A stretch of 64,000 bases of DNA from Isoptericola variabilis 225 (GCF_000215105.1 NC_015588.1:1860001-1924000), one strand, 5' to 3'; shown: positions 22,082-31,056, numbered from the stretch's first letter. The notes: generated by a model not told the origin, from the letters alone. Made by a program: numbers and translations.

Positions 22082-24292
22082 ATGCAGACGTGGCCTGGCC
22101 GCCCCTACCCCCTCGGCGCGACGTACGACGGGTCGGGGACCAACTTCGCGCTCTTCTCGAGCGTCGCTGAGCGCGTGGAGCTGTGCCTCCTCGACGACGA
22201 CGGGACCGAGCAGCGCGTCGAGATCGAGGAGACCGACGCGCACGTGTGGCACGTGTACCTGCCCGGCGTGCAGCCGGGGACCCGCTACGGGTACCGGGTG
22301 CACGGACCCTACGACCCGGCGTCGGGGCACCGGTGCAACCCCAGCAAGCTCCTGCTCGACCCCTACGCCAAGGCGGTGGACGGGCAGATCGACGGCGACG
22401 AGTCGCTCTTCTCGTACCCGTTCGCGGACCCCGACTCGGCCGTCACGGGCAGGAAGCTCAACGACGCCGACTCGGCCGGGCACACGATGGTCGGCGTCGT
22501 CGTGAACCCGTACTTCGACTGGGGCCACGACCGGCCGCCCGCGCACGACTACCACGACAGCGTCATCTACGAGGCGCACGTCAAGGGCATGACGATGCGC
22601 CACCCCGCGGTCCCCGACGAGCTGCGCGGCACCTACGCCGGCATGGCGCACCCCGCGATCGTCGACCACCTGACCACGCTCGGCGTCACGGCCGTCGAGC
22701 TCATGCCCGTGCACCAGTTCGTCAACGACCCGCACCTGCAGTCCAAGGGGCTGAGCAACTACTGGGGCTACAACACGATCGGCTACTTCGCGCCGCACAA
22801 CGGCTACGCCGCGTACGGGACGCGCGGCGAGCAGGTGCAGGAGTTCAAGTCGATGGTCAAGACGCTGCACGAGGCCGGCATCGAGGTCATCCTCGACGTC
22901 GTCTACAACCACACGGCCGAGGGCAACCACCTCGGCCCGACCCTGTCGTTCCGCGGGATCGACAACGCGGCGTACTACCGCCTCGTGGACGGCGACGAGG
23001 CGCACTACTTCGACACCACGGGCACCGGCAACTCGCTGCTCATGCGCTCGCCGCACGTGCTGCAGCTCATCATGGACTCGCTGCGGTACTGGGTCACCGA
23101 GATGCACGTCGACGGCTTCCGCTTCGACCTCGCGGCCACCCTCGCCCGGCAGTTCCACGAGGTCGACCGCCTGAGCGCGTTCTTCGACATCGTGCAGCAG
23201 GACCCGGTCGTCTCCCAGGTCAAGCTCATCGCCGAGCCGTGGGACGTGGGCGACGGCGGCTACCAGGTCGGCGGCTTCCCGCCGCTGTGGACCGAGTGGA
23301 ACGGGCGGTACCGCGACACGGTGCGCGACTTCTGGCGCGGCGAGCCCTCGACGCTGCCCGAGTTCGCGTCCCGGCTCACCGGCTCGTCGGACCTCTACGA
23401 GCACTCGGGGCGCAAGCCCATCGCGTCCATCAACTTCGTCACCGCGCACGACGGCTTCACGCTGGCCGACCTCGTGTCGTACAACGAGAAGCACAACGAG
23501 GCCAACGGCGAGGGCGGGGCCGACGGCGAGAGCCACAACCGCTCGTGGAACTGCGGCGTCGAGGGGCCGACGGACGACCCGGAGATCCTCGCGCTGCGCG
23601 CCCGCCAGCAGCGCAACTTCCTCACCACGCTGCTGCTGTCCCAGGGCGTGCCGATGATCGCGCACGGCGACGAGATCGGCCGCACCCAGGGCGGCAACAA
23701 CAACGCTTACTGCCAGGACAACGAGATCACCTGGATGGACTGGGGCGGGCCCGACGGGCTCGGCGACGATCGCGAGGCCCTGCTCGAGTTCACGCGCCGG
23801 CTCGTGCACCTGCGGCTCGAGCATCCCCTGCTGCACCGCCGGCGCTTCTTCAGCGCGCCCGACGAGGGAGGCTCGCACCCGTACGCGGGGCCCAGCTCGA
23901 TGCCCGAGATCGAGTGGCTCGACCTCACCGGCTCGCGCATGGACGACGACGACTGGAACAACGGCTACGCCCGGTCCCTCATGGTGTTCCTCAACGGCGA
24001 CGCCATCCCGGAGAAGGACGACGCGGGCCGGCGCATCGTCGACGACTCGTTCCTCGTGATGTTCAACGCGCACAGCGAGCCGCTCGACTTCACGCTGCCG
24101 CCGGCCGAGTACGGCGAGCGCTGGACCGCCGTGGTCGACACCGACCACAGCACCGAGGAGGGCGGCGAGCACGACGCCGGGAGCGTCGTGACCGTCACGA
24201 GCCGCAGCGTCGTCGTGCTCACGCGGCCCAGCCGGGCCGACGAGCCGGTCGCGGACCCGGGGCTCGCCCGGGCGGGCGGGGGGTCGCGATGA
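22082..24292 (+). CDS. glgX: Glycogen debranching enzyme
   Basis: A 736-residue GH13 isoamylase-type enzyme. The N-terminal CBM48 region starts WPGRPYPLGATYDGSGTNFA. The catalytic barrel has VYNHTAEGNHLGPTLSFRGI, the nucleophile in GFRFDLAATL, the acid/base Glu in IAEPWDVG, and the third carboxylate in FVTAHDGFTLADLVSYNEKH. GlgX removes the alpha-1,6 branches of glycogen after phosphorylase action in the cytoplasm. ATG 22082 gives the usual N-terminus. The gene overlaps the polyphosphate kinase start by 4 bp. Confidence 0.95.
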   Translation: MQTWPGRPYPLGATYDGSGTNFALFSSVAERVELCLLDDDGTEQRVEIEETDAHVWHVYLPGVQPGTRYGYRVHGPYDPASGHRCNPSKLLLDPYAKAVDGQIDGDESLFSYPFADPDSAVTGRKLNDADSAGHTMVGVVVNPYFDWGHDRPPAHDYHDSVIYEAHVKGMTMRHPAVPDELRGTYAGMAHPAIVDHLTTLGVTAVELMPVHQFVNDPHLQSKGLSNYWGYNTIGYFAPHNGYAAYGTRGEQVQEFKSMVKTLHEAGIEVILDVVYNHTAEGNHLGPTLSFRGIDNAAYYRLVDGDEAHYFDTTGTGNSLLMRSPHVLQLIMDSLRYWVTEMHVDGFRFDLAATLARQFHEVDRLSAFFDIVQQDPVVSQVKLIAEPWDVGDGGYQVGGFPPLWTEWNGRYRDTVRDFWRGEPSTLPEFASRLTGSSDLYEHSGRKPIASINFVTAHDGFTLADLVSYNEKHNEANGEGGADGESHNRSWNCGVEGPTDDPEILALRARQQRNFLTTLLLSQGVPMIAHGDEIGRTQGGNNNAYCQDNEITWMDWGGPDGLGDDREALLEFTRRLVHLRLEHPLLHRRRFFSAPDEGGSHPYAGPSSMPEIEWLDLTGSRMDDDDWNNGYARSLMVFLNGDAIPEKDDAGRRIVDDSFLVMFNAHSEPLDFTLPPAEYGERWTAVVDTDHSTEEGGEHDAGSVVTVTSRSVVVLTRPSRADEPVADPGLARAGGGSR

Positions 24293-25197
24293 CCGCGCAC
24301 GCGACGGACCGGAGCGGCACGGCGGACGGCACCGCGGAGGCCCGGGCGCTCGCGCGCGAGTGGACGGCGCCTCCGACGACGTCGCTGCGCTGGACGCCCG
24401 GCGCGCGGCTCACCGGGATCGACCCGCGCTCCACGCCCGGCTGGGAGGGCGGCAAGGCCGGCGCGACCGCGCTCGTCGCCGCGCACGCGCCCGAGCTGTC
24501 CGAGCTGCAGGAGCGGCTGTTCGCCGAGGGCCGCAGCGGCGGCTCGCGCTCGATGCTGCTCGTGCTGCAGGGCCTCGACACCGCAGGCAAGGGCGGGATC
24601 GTGCGGCACGTCGTCGGGCTGGTCGACCCGCAGGGCGTCATGCACCGCTCGTTCGGCGTGCCGACCGCCGAGGAGAAGGCCCACGGGTACCTGTGGCGGA
24701 TCCGCAACGCGCTGCCGCGGCCCGGCTACATCGGCGTGTTCGACCGCTCGCACTACGAGCAGGTGCTCGTTGTCCGGGTCGAGGGTCTCGAGCCGCGCGC
24801 CGAGTGGGAGGCGCACTACGACGAGATGAACGCGTTCGAGGCCGAGGTCGCGGCGTCGGGCACGCGCATCGTCAAGGTGGCGCTCGTGATCTCGCGCGAC
24901 GAGCAGAAGGCGCGGCTCGCCGAGCGGCTCGAACGGCCCGACAAGCACTGGAAGTACAACCCCGGCGACATCGACACCCGGCTGCGCTGGGACGACTACG
25001 TGGCCGCGTACCAGGACATGCTCGACCGCACGAGCACCGAGGTCGCGCCGTGGCACGTCGTCCCGGCCGACCGCAAGTGGTTCGCGCGCCTGGCGGTCAG
25101 CGAGCTGCTGCTCGACGCGCTGCGGTCCTTCGACCTCGGCTGGCCGGAGGCCGACTTCGACGTCGAGGCCGAGAAGCGGCGGCTCGCGGCGACCTGA
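24289..25197 (+). CDS. Polyphosphate kinase 2 family protein
   Basis: A 302-residue P-loop enzyme. Walker A is VLQGLDTAGKGGIVRHVVG, the lid region is PQGVMHRSFGVPTAEEKAHG, and Walker B is YIGVFDRSHYEQVLVVRV. VALVISRDEQKARLAERLER and DKHWKYNPGDIDTRLRWDDY complete the PPK2 signature. The enzyme transfers phosphate between polyphosphate and nucleoside mono- or diphosphates. The sub-class (AMP or ADP as acceptor) cannot be settled by eye. ATGA overlap couples it to glgX. Confidence 0.9.
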   Translation: MTAHATDRSGTADGTAEARALAREWTAPPTTSLRWTPGARLTGIDPRSTPGWEGGKAGATALVAAHAPELSELQERLFAEGRSGGSRSMLLVLQGLDTAGKGGIVRHVVGLVDPQGVMHRSFGVPTAEEKAHGYLWRIRNALPRPGYIGVFDRSHYEQVLVVRVEGLEPRAEWEAHYDEMNAFEAEVAASGTRIVKVALVISRDEQKARLAERLERPDKHWKYNPGDIDTRLRWDDYVAAYQDMLDRTSTEVAPWHVVPADRKWFARLAVSELLLDALRSFDLGWPEADFDVEAEKRRLAAT

Positions 25198-25199
25198 GG

Positions 25200-26285
25200 T
25201 CAGGCGTCCGCGGTCTGCCCGGCGAGCCGGCGGCCGTCCTCGGCGAGCGCGCCGAGGCGCGACAGCGCGCGGTAGTACTTCTTGCGGTAGCCGCCGCGCA
25301 GCATCTCCTCGGTGAACAGGTGCTTCTCCCCCGCGCCCGCCAGCATCACGGGCACGTCGCGGTCGTAGAGGCGGTCGACGAGCACGACGAGCCGCAGCGC
25401 GACCTCCTGGCGCGTCACCGTGCGCACGCCCGTGAGACCGACGAGCTCGACCCCGTCGAGCAGCGCCCCGTAGCGGCTCGGGTGCACGGTGGCGAGGTGG
25501 GCGAGCAGGTCGTCGAACGCGTCGAGCGTCGCGCCGTCGCGCGCCGCGACGGTCGCCGCGACGACCTCGGCGGGCAGCGGCTCCGAGTCGGTGACCACCG
25601 CCCGGTGGCGGTAGTCCTCGCCGTCGACCCGTAGCACCTCGAAGCGGGCCGCGAGCGCCTGGATCTCGCGCAGGAAGTCCTCGGCCGCGAACCGGCCCTC
25701 GCCGAGGGCCTCGGGCAGGGTGTTCGACGTCGCGGCGAGCGCCACGCCGCGGTCGGCGAGCTCGCGCAGCAGGCGCGACATGAGGACGGTGTCGCCCGGG
25801 TCGTCGAGCTCGAACTCGTCGATGCACACGAGCCGGCGGGTCGCGAGCGCCTCCACGGTGGGCATGAACCCGAGCGCCCCGACGAGGTTGGTGTACTCGA
25901 CGAACGTCCCGTACGCGGCGGCGCCGGAGCCCAGCTCCTCGCGCACGGCGTGCGTGAGCGACGTGAGCAGGTGGGTCTTGCCGACGCCGAAGCCGCCGTC
26001 CATGTAGACGGCGGGCGGTGCCGGGCGGCGGCCGAGGAGGGCGCGCAGGCCGGTCGCGGGCGGCGCGGCGATCTGCCGGGCGACCTCCTCGAGCCGCGCG
26101 AGCGTGCTCGACTGGCTCGGGTAGGCGGGGTTGGCCCGGTAGGTCGAGAACCGTGCGTCGGCGAAGTGCCGCGGCGGGACCAGGTCCTCCAGCAGACGCT
26201 CCGGCGACACCGTCGGTCGGACGTCCGTCAGCGCCCGGGGGGTGCGCGACGTCGGGTCCGTGGCGGTCTGGGGCGCGGCGGTCAC
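25200..26285 (-). CDS. zapE: ZapE/AFG1-family ATPase
   Basis: A 361-residue AAA-type ATPase. Walker A is VYMDGGFGVGKTHLLTSLTH, Walker B is RLVCIDEFELDDPGDTVLMS, and sensor-like VALAATSNTLPEALGEG follows, as in AFG1/ZapE. ZapE destabilises FtsZ polymers during division in E. coli; the actinobacterial role is inferred. The start GTG 26285 has the leaderless element TAGGCT 8 nt upstream, back to back with the promoter of the next gene. Its 3' end is 2 bp from the ppk2 stop. Confidence 0.85.
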   Translation of the reverse strand: MTAAPQTATDPTSRTPRALTDVRPTVSPERLLEDLVPPRHFADARFSTYRANPAYPSQSSTLARLEEVARQIAAPPATGLRALLGRRPAPPAVYMDGGFGVGKTHLLTSLTHAVREELGSGAAAYGTFVEYTNLVGALGFMPTVEALATRRLVCIDEFELDDPGDTVLMSRLLRELADRGVALAATSNTLPEALGEGRFAAEDFLREIQALAARFEVLRVDGEDYRHRAVVTDSEPLPAEVVAATVAARDGATLDAFDDLLAHLATVHPSRYGALLDGVELVGLTGVRTVTRQEVALRLVVLVDRLYDRDVPVMLAGAGEKHLFTEEMLRGGYRKKYYRALSRLGALAEDGRRLAGQTADA

Positions 26286-26293
26286 GAGGTCCC

Positions 26294-26315
26294 AGCCTAC
26301 GCCGCGCCGTAGCCT
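26294..26315. promoter_or_regulatory. Two divergent leaderless -10 elements
   Basis: TAGGCT (complement of 26294-26299) lies 8 nt before the zapE GTG. TAGCCT (26310-26315) lies 7 nt before the reductase GTG at 26323. The two promoters are only 10 bp apart. Confidence 0.55.
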
Positions 26316-26322
26316 GGGCGCT

Positions 26323-27132
26323 GTGAGCCCGGACACCCACCCGCCCCTCGACCTCGTCTCCCCCGCGCGCGAGCACCTGCCGCCCGACCCGGCCGAGGAG
26401 CGCCTCGCCGCGCTGTACGACGTCGGCGGCCCGGGCACGCGGCACGTGCGGGTCAACATGGTCTCGTCGGTCGACGGGGCCGCCTGGGGCCCGGACCACC
26501 GGTCCGGCTCGATCAACGACGCCGCCGACTTCCGGGTCTTCCGGGTGCTGCGGGCGCTCGCCGACGTCGTCGTCGTGGGCGCGGGCACGGCCCGTGCCGA
26601 GCGCTACCCCGTGCTCGATCGGCCGGACGGCCTCGAGCACCTGGGCGGCGGGGCACCGCTCGAGCTCGCGCTCGTCACGCGCAGCGGCACGCTGCCCACG
26701 TCGGTGCTCGACGGCGCCCGCAGGCCGTGGGTCGTCACGGGCCGTGGCGGCGCGGGCCCGGCCGCCGACGCGGTGGGCGCCGACCGCGTGATCGAGGTGC
26801 CCGGCCCGGCCGGCGACGGCGACGTGGACCTCGTCGCGGCGTTCGACGCGCTCGCCGAGCGCGGCCTGACCCGCGTGCTGTCCGAGGGCGGCCCGACGCT
26901 GCTGGCCACGATGCTCGCCGCCGACGTCGTCGACGAGCTGTGCGTGACGACGACGCCCGAGCTGGTCGGGGCGGGTCCGGCCCGGATCGTCTCGGGTCCG
27001 GGACCGGTCGGGGCGTCGTCGGCGCCGCCGGTGCCGGCGACGCTCGGGCACCTGCTCGTGGCGCCGGCCAGCGGCACGCTCGTCGCACGCTGGGAGGTCC
27101 GCCGGGCGGCGCCGGGGGCCACGCTGCCGTAG
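26323..27132 (+). CDS. RibD C-terminal-domain pyrimidine reductase family protein
   Basis: A 269-residue DHFR-like reductase: MVSSVDGAAWGPDHRSGSIN at the N-terminal substrate region, DVVVVGAGTARAERYPVLDR, and LTRVLSEGGPTLLATMLAAD with VVDELCVTTTPELVG at the NADPH side. This matches actinobacterial pyrimidine reductases of the riboflavin type. No riboflavin genes are nearby, so the actual substrate is open. GTG start with leaderless promoter. Confidence 0.8.
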   Translation: MSPDTHPPLDLVSPAREHLPPDPAEERLAALYDVGGPGTRHVRVNMVSSVDGAAWGPDHRSGSINDAADFRVFRVLRALADVVVVGAGTARAERYPVLDRPDGLEHLGGGAPLELALVTRSGTLPTSVLDGARRPWVVTGRGGAGPAADAVGADRVIEVPGPAGDGDVDLVAAFDALAERGLTRVLSEGGPTLLATMLAADVVDELCVTTTPELVGAGPARIVSGPGPVGASSAPPVPATLGHLLVAPASGTLVARWEVRRAAPGATLP

Positions 27133-27141
27133 TTTGCTGCC

Positions 27142-27648
27142 ATGCCGCAGACGATCGTCATCCTCACCGAGGACGCCCTCAACGCCGCCGACGTCGACCA
27201 CATCACGTCGCTGCACGCCGGCGAGGACGTCGACTACCGCGTGCTCGTGCCCGCGGACACCGAGCGCAACGTCATCACGTCCATCGTCGACCACCTCGGC
27301 CTGGGCGAGCTGCGCGAGGCGTGGGAGGAGCTGGTCGGGCGGGAGCCGACGCCCGAGGAGGCGACCGCGACCGCCGCCGAGCAGCTCGCCGAGTCCCTCG
27401 CGCTGCTGCGGGACGCCGGCGTGGCCGCGAGCGGCACGGTCACCGACGACGACCCGCTGCCCGCGCTGCGCACCGCGGTCGCCGAGAGCGGGGGGCCCGA
27501 CGGCGACGAGGGCGTGCGCGAGGTCGTCGTCGTGACGTACCCGCACGCCGTCGAGGACACGTTCCACGCCGACTGGGCGTCGCGCGCCCGCGAGGAGCTG
27601 CACGTCCCGGTGCTGCACCTGTACTCGGGCACGAGCCGCCTCGGCTGA
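27142..27648 (+). CDS. Universal-stress-like hypothetical protein
   Basis: 168 acidic residues with an alternating strand-helix pattern: opening strand TIVILTEDAL, LHAGEDVDYRVLVPADTERN, and VVVVTYPHAVEDTFHADWAS near the end, followed by VPVLHLYSG. This resembles an indole/USP-type alpha/beta fold without the ATP motif; the family is not certain. ATG start with TAGTTT 6 nt upstream (leaderless). Confidence 0.6.
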   Translation: MPQTIVILTEDALNAADVDHITSLHAGEDVDYRVLVPADTERNVITSIVDHLGLGELREAWEELVGREPTPEEATATAAEQLAESLALLRDAGVAASGTVTDDDPLPALRTAVAESGGPDGDEGVREVVVVTYPHAVEDTFHADWASRAREELHVPVLHLYSGTSRLG

Positions 27649-27665
27649 GCAGCCCGCTTCGACCG

Positions 27666-27734
27666 TGTGGGCGTGATTTCTGGCCCGTTTCGTCCGGATA
27701 ATCCAGACGAAACGGGCCAGAAATCACGCCCACA
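27666..27734. repeat. Perfect 29-bp inverted repeat between convergent genes
   Basis: Arms 27666-27694 and 27706-27734 are exact reverse complements. The 11-nt loop itself can pair further (GGAT/ATCC), giving a stem of about 33 bp. It is more AT-rich than its surroundings. It can terminate transcription from both sides, but its length and composition also fit a REP-like or MITE-like mobile palindrome. Confidence 0.85.
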
Positions 27735-27752
27735 GGCTGAAGCTGCGAGGTC

Positions 27753-28469
27753 TTACCGCACCTCGTGGCCCGCGGCCTCGATCGTGGCGCGGACGAGCTC
27801 GTCCATCGAGTCGAGGAACGGCGGCTCGTCGAGCAGGCCGTGGTCCACGGCCGCGACCGACAGCTCGGTGCACCCGAGCACGACGACGGACGCGCCCCGC
27901 TCGACCAGGCGCCCGGCGACCGTGCGCAGCGCGTCCGGGTCGGACGGGCGCCCGGCCTTGACCTGCTCGTAGATGACGCGGTTGACGACGTCCTGGCCGT
28001 CGGGCTCGGGCGTGATGACCGAGATCCCGTGCTGGGCGAACGCGTCGTCGTACACGCGGGACGCGACCGTGCCCGCCGTGGCGAGGAGGCCCACCGTCTC
28101 GAGCCCGGGCACGCGCCGCCGCGACGCCGCGACCGTGACGTCGACGATCGACACGAACGGCACGGTGATCGCGTCGAGCACCTGCTGGGTGAAGTAGTGC
28201 GCCGTGTTGCACGGCATGACGAGGAAGCTCACGCCGAAGTCCTCGAGCCGGCGGGCGTCGCGCGCGAGCACGGGCCCGGGGTCGGCGTCGGACCGCCCGA
28301 GCACGAAGTCGGTCCTGTCGGGGATGGTCGCGTGGTTGAGCACGACCATGTCGACGTGGTCCTGGTCTCGCTCGGCGCGCGTGCGCTGCACGACTCGCTG
28401 CAGGAAGTAGGCGGTCGCGAGCGGTCCGACGCCCCCGATCACTCCGACCGGCCGGTCGGCCCCGCTCAC
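27753..28469 (-). CDS. Aspartate/glutamate racemase family protein
   Basis: A 238-residue cofactor-independent racemase. GVIGGVGPLATAYFLQRVVQ opens the fold. The first catalytic cysteine is in FLVMPCNTAHYFTQQVLDAI, the second in SVVVLGCTELSVAAVDHGLL. Both are present, and the M-P-C-N-T-A-H form is the aspartate racemase type. The GTG start overlaps the upstream ATP-grasp stop (GTGA), the last link in a chain of three 4-bp overlaps. In this setting it likely supplies D-Asp (or D-Glu) to the two ligases. Confidence 0.85.
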   Translation of the reverse strand: MSGADRPVGVIGGVGPLATAYFLQRVVQRTRAERDQDHVDMVVLNHATIPDRTDFVLGRSDADPGPVLARDARRLEDFGVSFLVMPCNTAHYFTQQVLDAITVPFVSIVDVTVAASRRRVPGLETVGLLATAGTVASRVYDDAFAQHGISVITPEPDGQDVVNRVIYEQVKAGRPSDPDALRTVAGRLVERGASVVVLGCTELSVAAVDHGLLDEPPFLDSMDELVRATIEAAGHEVR

Positions 28470-29749
28470 GCGCCGCCCTTCCACGCGAGCGCCCGCGCCT
28501 GCGCGACCGGGTAGTGCTTCGCGTACTTGCGGAACTGGTTGAGCTGGGCGGCCACCAGGTACGCCACGCGTCGCGGGTCCCACTCGTGGCGGTACCACAG
28601 CGGGTTGGTCGCCCGGCCGGTGAGCTGCAGGCGTCGCGTGCGCGAGCGCACTCCGCGGTCGGCCACGTACCGGCGCAGCAGCGGCCCGGGCAGCACCGTG
28701 TAGAGGTGCTCGGCCTCGAGCTCGCCGTCGGCCGTGAGCCGGGCCTTGGGCCCGAGCACCGCGCGCGGCTCGGGGTCGAGGCCGCGCAGGTGCTCGTGGA
28801 CGTAGAACCGCACGGGGTTGGCGCCCGCGCCCGTGATGTAGAAGTTCGAGCGGCCGAGGCGCGGGTTGAGCTCGAAGAACACGTACCGGCCGTCGCGCGG
28901 GTCGTACTTGAGGTCGAAGTTGGCGAACCCGGTCCAGCCGACGTGCTCGAGCAGCCGGCGCGCCTGGTCGACGACCTCGCGCTGCGTGCCCGTGATGATG
29001 CCGGCCGGGTTCCCGAGCGCACCGGGCGTGTGCTCCTCGAGCAGCACGTGCCCGAACGCCGAGAACCGCACCTTGCCCTGCGCGTCGGAGTAGCACGTGA
29101 GGATCCGCATGCCCGAGTCGTCGCCCGGGACGTAGTCCTGGATCACGAACGACCCCGCGTACCCGGCGTCGCGCACGCGCGCGAGCAGGTCGAGCAGCTC
29201 GGCGCGGGTGTCGACGAGGAAGACCTTCTTCTTCCCGGCGAACTCGACGTCGTGGTACGCGGCGGTGCTGGCGGCCTTGGCGATCACGGGGAACGTCAGG
29301 CCGCTCGTGTCGGGCTCGGCGCCCGTCGCGACGTCGTGCACGACCGTCGTCGGGTGCGCGATGCCGAGCTCGGCGCACAGCGCGCCGAACTCCTCCTTGT
29401 CCGTGAGGCGCAGCAGGAGGTCCTCGCGCACGTACGGGACCGTGTAGCGGTCCTCGAGCCGGTCACGGTGCTGGACGAGCGTGCGCACGAGCCAGTCGGC
29501 CGAGCCGACCGCGACGAGGTCGGCGTCGGCGTGCCGGTCGGCGATCGCGCGCAGGCGCGCGACGATCGCCTCCGGGTCGTCGATGCGCGGCTCGACGACG
29601 TGGGTCAGGATCCGCGAGTGCCGCACGAGCCCCGTCGAGGCCCCCGAGACGACGACGGCCTTGACGCCGTACGCCTCGTGGAACGCGCGGGCGAGGCTGT
29701 AGGCGCCGATGTCGCCGCCGAGGACGACGGGCTGGAGTCGACGGGTCAC
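28466..29749 (-). CDS. ATP-grasp carboxylate-amine ligase A
   Basis: A 427-residue ATP-grasp protein. The N-terminal preATP-grasp region starts VVLGGDIGAYSLARAFHEAY. The ATP-binding lysines are in FPVIAKAASTAAYHDVEFAG and the following KKKVFLVD. The metal-binding end of the grasp is GWTGFANFDLKYDPRDGRYV, then FFELNPRLGRSNFYITGAG, with the Glu and Asn that bind Mg-ATP. It is clearly homologous to ligase B next to it. Size and neighbours resemble D-aspartate ligase Asl of Enterococcus faecium, which adds D-Asp to the lysine of the peptidoglycan precursor and is encoded beside an aspartate racemase. That role is inferred. Confidence 0.8.
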   Translation of the reverse strand: MTRRLQPVVLGGDIGAYSLARAFHEAYGVKAVVVSGASTGLVRHSRILTHVVEPRIDDPEAIVARLRAIADRHADADLVAVGSADWLVRTLVQHRDRLEDRYTVPYVREDLLLRLTDKEEFGALCAELGIAHPTTVVHDVATGAEPDTSGLTFPVIAKAASTAAYHDVEFAGKKKVFLVDTRAELLDLLARVRDAGYAGSFVIQDYVPGDDSGMRILTCYSDAQGKVRFSAFGHVLLEEHTPGALGNPAGIITGTQREVVDQARRLLEHVGWTGFANFDLKYDPRDGRYVFFELNPRLGRSNFYITGAGANPVRFYVHEHLRGLDPEPRAVLGPKARLTADGELEAEHLYTVLPGPLLRRYVADRGVRSRTRRLQLTGRATNPLWYRHEWDPRRVAYLVAAQLNQFRKYAKHYPVAQARALAWKGGA

Positions 29750-31056
29750 CGCACCTCCGTGGCAGGTGTCGAGGAGTTGGCCGCGTGGTTCGCGCGCAGC
29801 GCCTCGATCGGGTAGTACGTGCGGTACTTGCGCCAGTGGTTGAGCAGCGCGGTGAGCACGTAGAGCCGACGGCGCGGCGCCGCGTCCGCACGGTACCGCA
29901 ACGGGTGCACGGTCCGCCCGGAGCGCATGAGCCCGACGACGCGCGCGTGGAGCGCCGGGTCGAGCACGTACCGGCGCAGCAGCCGGTGCGGCACGACGGC
30001 GTAGAGCACCTCGCGCGTGGCCGTGACCGGCTCGCGGCGCACGCCGTGCACGACGTCGTCGACGAGCACCTCGGTCGGGTTCTGCCCGCCCGCGGTGACG
30101 TAGTAGTTGTTGCGCCCGATGCGCGGGTTCTGCTCGAAGAACTTGAACACGCCGTCGCGCGGGTCGAGCTTGACGTCGAAGTTGGCGAACCCGCGCCAGC
30201 CGGAGTGCTCGCAGATCCGCTGCGCGGCGTCGAGGATCTCGTCGATGGGCTCGACGATCATCGCCGACGGGTTGCCGCGTGCCGCGGGCGTGCGCTCCTC
30301 GAGCAGCACGCGCGCCGAGCAGCGCAGCGTGACGCGACCCGAGGTGTCGGTGTACGTCGTCACCGACCGCATCTGCGTGTCGTCGCCCGGGATCATCTCC
30401 TGCACGAGGAAGCGCCCGCGGAAGCCGGCGTCGCGCAGGTTCGCCATGAGCCGGTCGAGCTCGGCGGGCGTCGCGATCTCGTAGATCTTCTTCTTCCCGG
30501 CGAACTTCACGTCGTGGTAGTCCGCGCTGCTCGCCGGCTTGGCGATGACCGGGAAGGCGAAGTCGACCGGCAGCGGGGCCCAGCCCGGCTCCCCCGCGCC
30601 CGCGAAGTCCTGGATGACGGTCGCGGGCGTGGGGATGCCGAGCTCGGAGCAGATCGCCGAGAACTCGGCCTTGTCGCTGATGCGGTCGATGAGCGCGGCG
30701 TCGGCGAACGGCAGGACGTAGCCGGCGGCCTCGAGCTCGGCCCGGTGGTGCACGAGGACGCGCACGACCCAGTCCATGTTGGTGAGCAGCACGAGGCGGT
30801 CCGACGACGCCGCGGCGTGCTCGCCCGCGACCCGCACGAGCGTCGCGACGATCTCCTCGGGCACCGTGCCGGACAGCACGGTGTCGATGAGCCGCGAGTG
30901 CGCGATGGGCCCGGGCTCGGCGAACGCGACGACCGTCGTGCGCACGCCGTAGCGCTCGTGGAACGAGCGCGTCAGGCCGTACACGCCGATGTCGGAGCCG
31001 ACGATGACCGGACGGAAGCCGGCGCTGGAGGCAGCGGTGGTCACGGCGGTGCTCAC
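29746..31056 (-). CDS. ATP-grasp carboxylate-amine ligase B
   Basis: A 436-residue paralogue of ligase A. It has VIVGSDIGVYGLTRSFHERY, FPVIAKPASSADYHDVKFAG with KKKIYEIATP, and GWRGFANFDVKLDPRDGVFK with FFEQNPRIGRNNYYVTAGGQ. The active-site Asn/Glu set is kept, but ligase A has F-F-E-L-N where B has F-F-E-Q-N. It overlaps gnd and ligase A by 4 bp each, so all four genes are one translational unit. Two non-identical ligases could add two different residues of a cross-bridge, or form a heteromer. Confidence 0.8.
   Translation of the reverse strand: MSTAVTTAASSAGFRPVIVGSDIGVYGLTRSFHERYGVRTTVVAFAEPGPIAHSRLIDTVLSGTVPEEIVATLVRVAGEHAAASSDRLVLLTNMDWVVRVLVHHRAELEAAGYVLPFADAALIDRISDKAEFSAICSELGIPTPATVIQDFAGAGEPGWAPLPVDFAFPVIAKPASSADYHDVKFAGKKKIYEIATPAELDRLMANLRDAGFRGRFLVQEMIPGDDTQMRSVTTYTDTSGRVTLRCSARVLLEERTPAARGNPSAMIVEPIDEILDAAQRICEHSGWRGFANFDVKLDPRDGVFKFFEQNPRIGRNNYYVTAGGQNPTEVLVDDVVHGVRREPVTATREVLYAVVPHRLLRRYVLDPALHARVVGLMRSGRTVHPLRYRADAAPRRRLYVLTALLNHWRKYRTYYPIEALRANHAANSSTPATEVR

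Noticed and set aside
21704-24172. A long open frame (822 codons) antisense to glgX, and similar long antisense frames at 3764-5911, 29746-33912, 49103-53455 and 55987-58965
   Set aside because: High GC codon bias leaves few stops in the complementary frames. The products are Arg/Val/Gly-rich with no motifs, while the opposite strand encodes clear enzymes.
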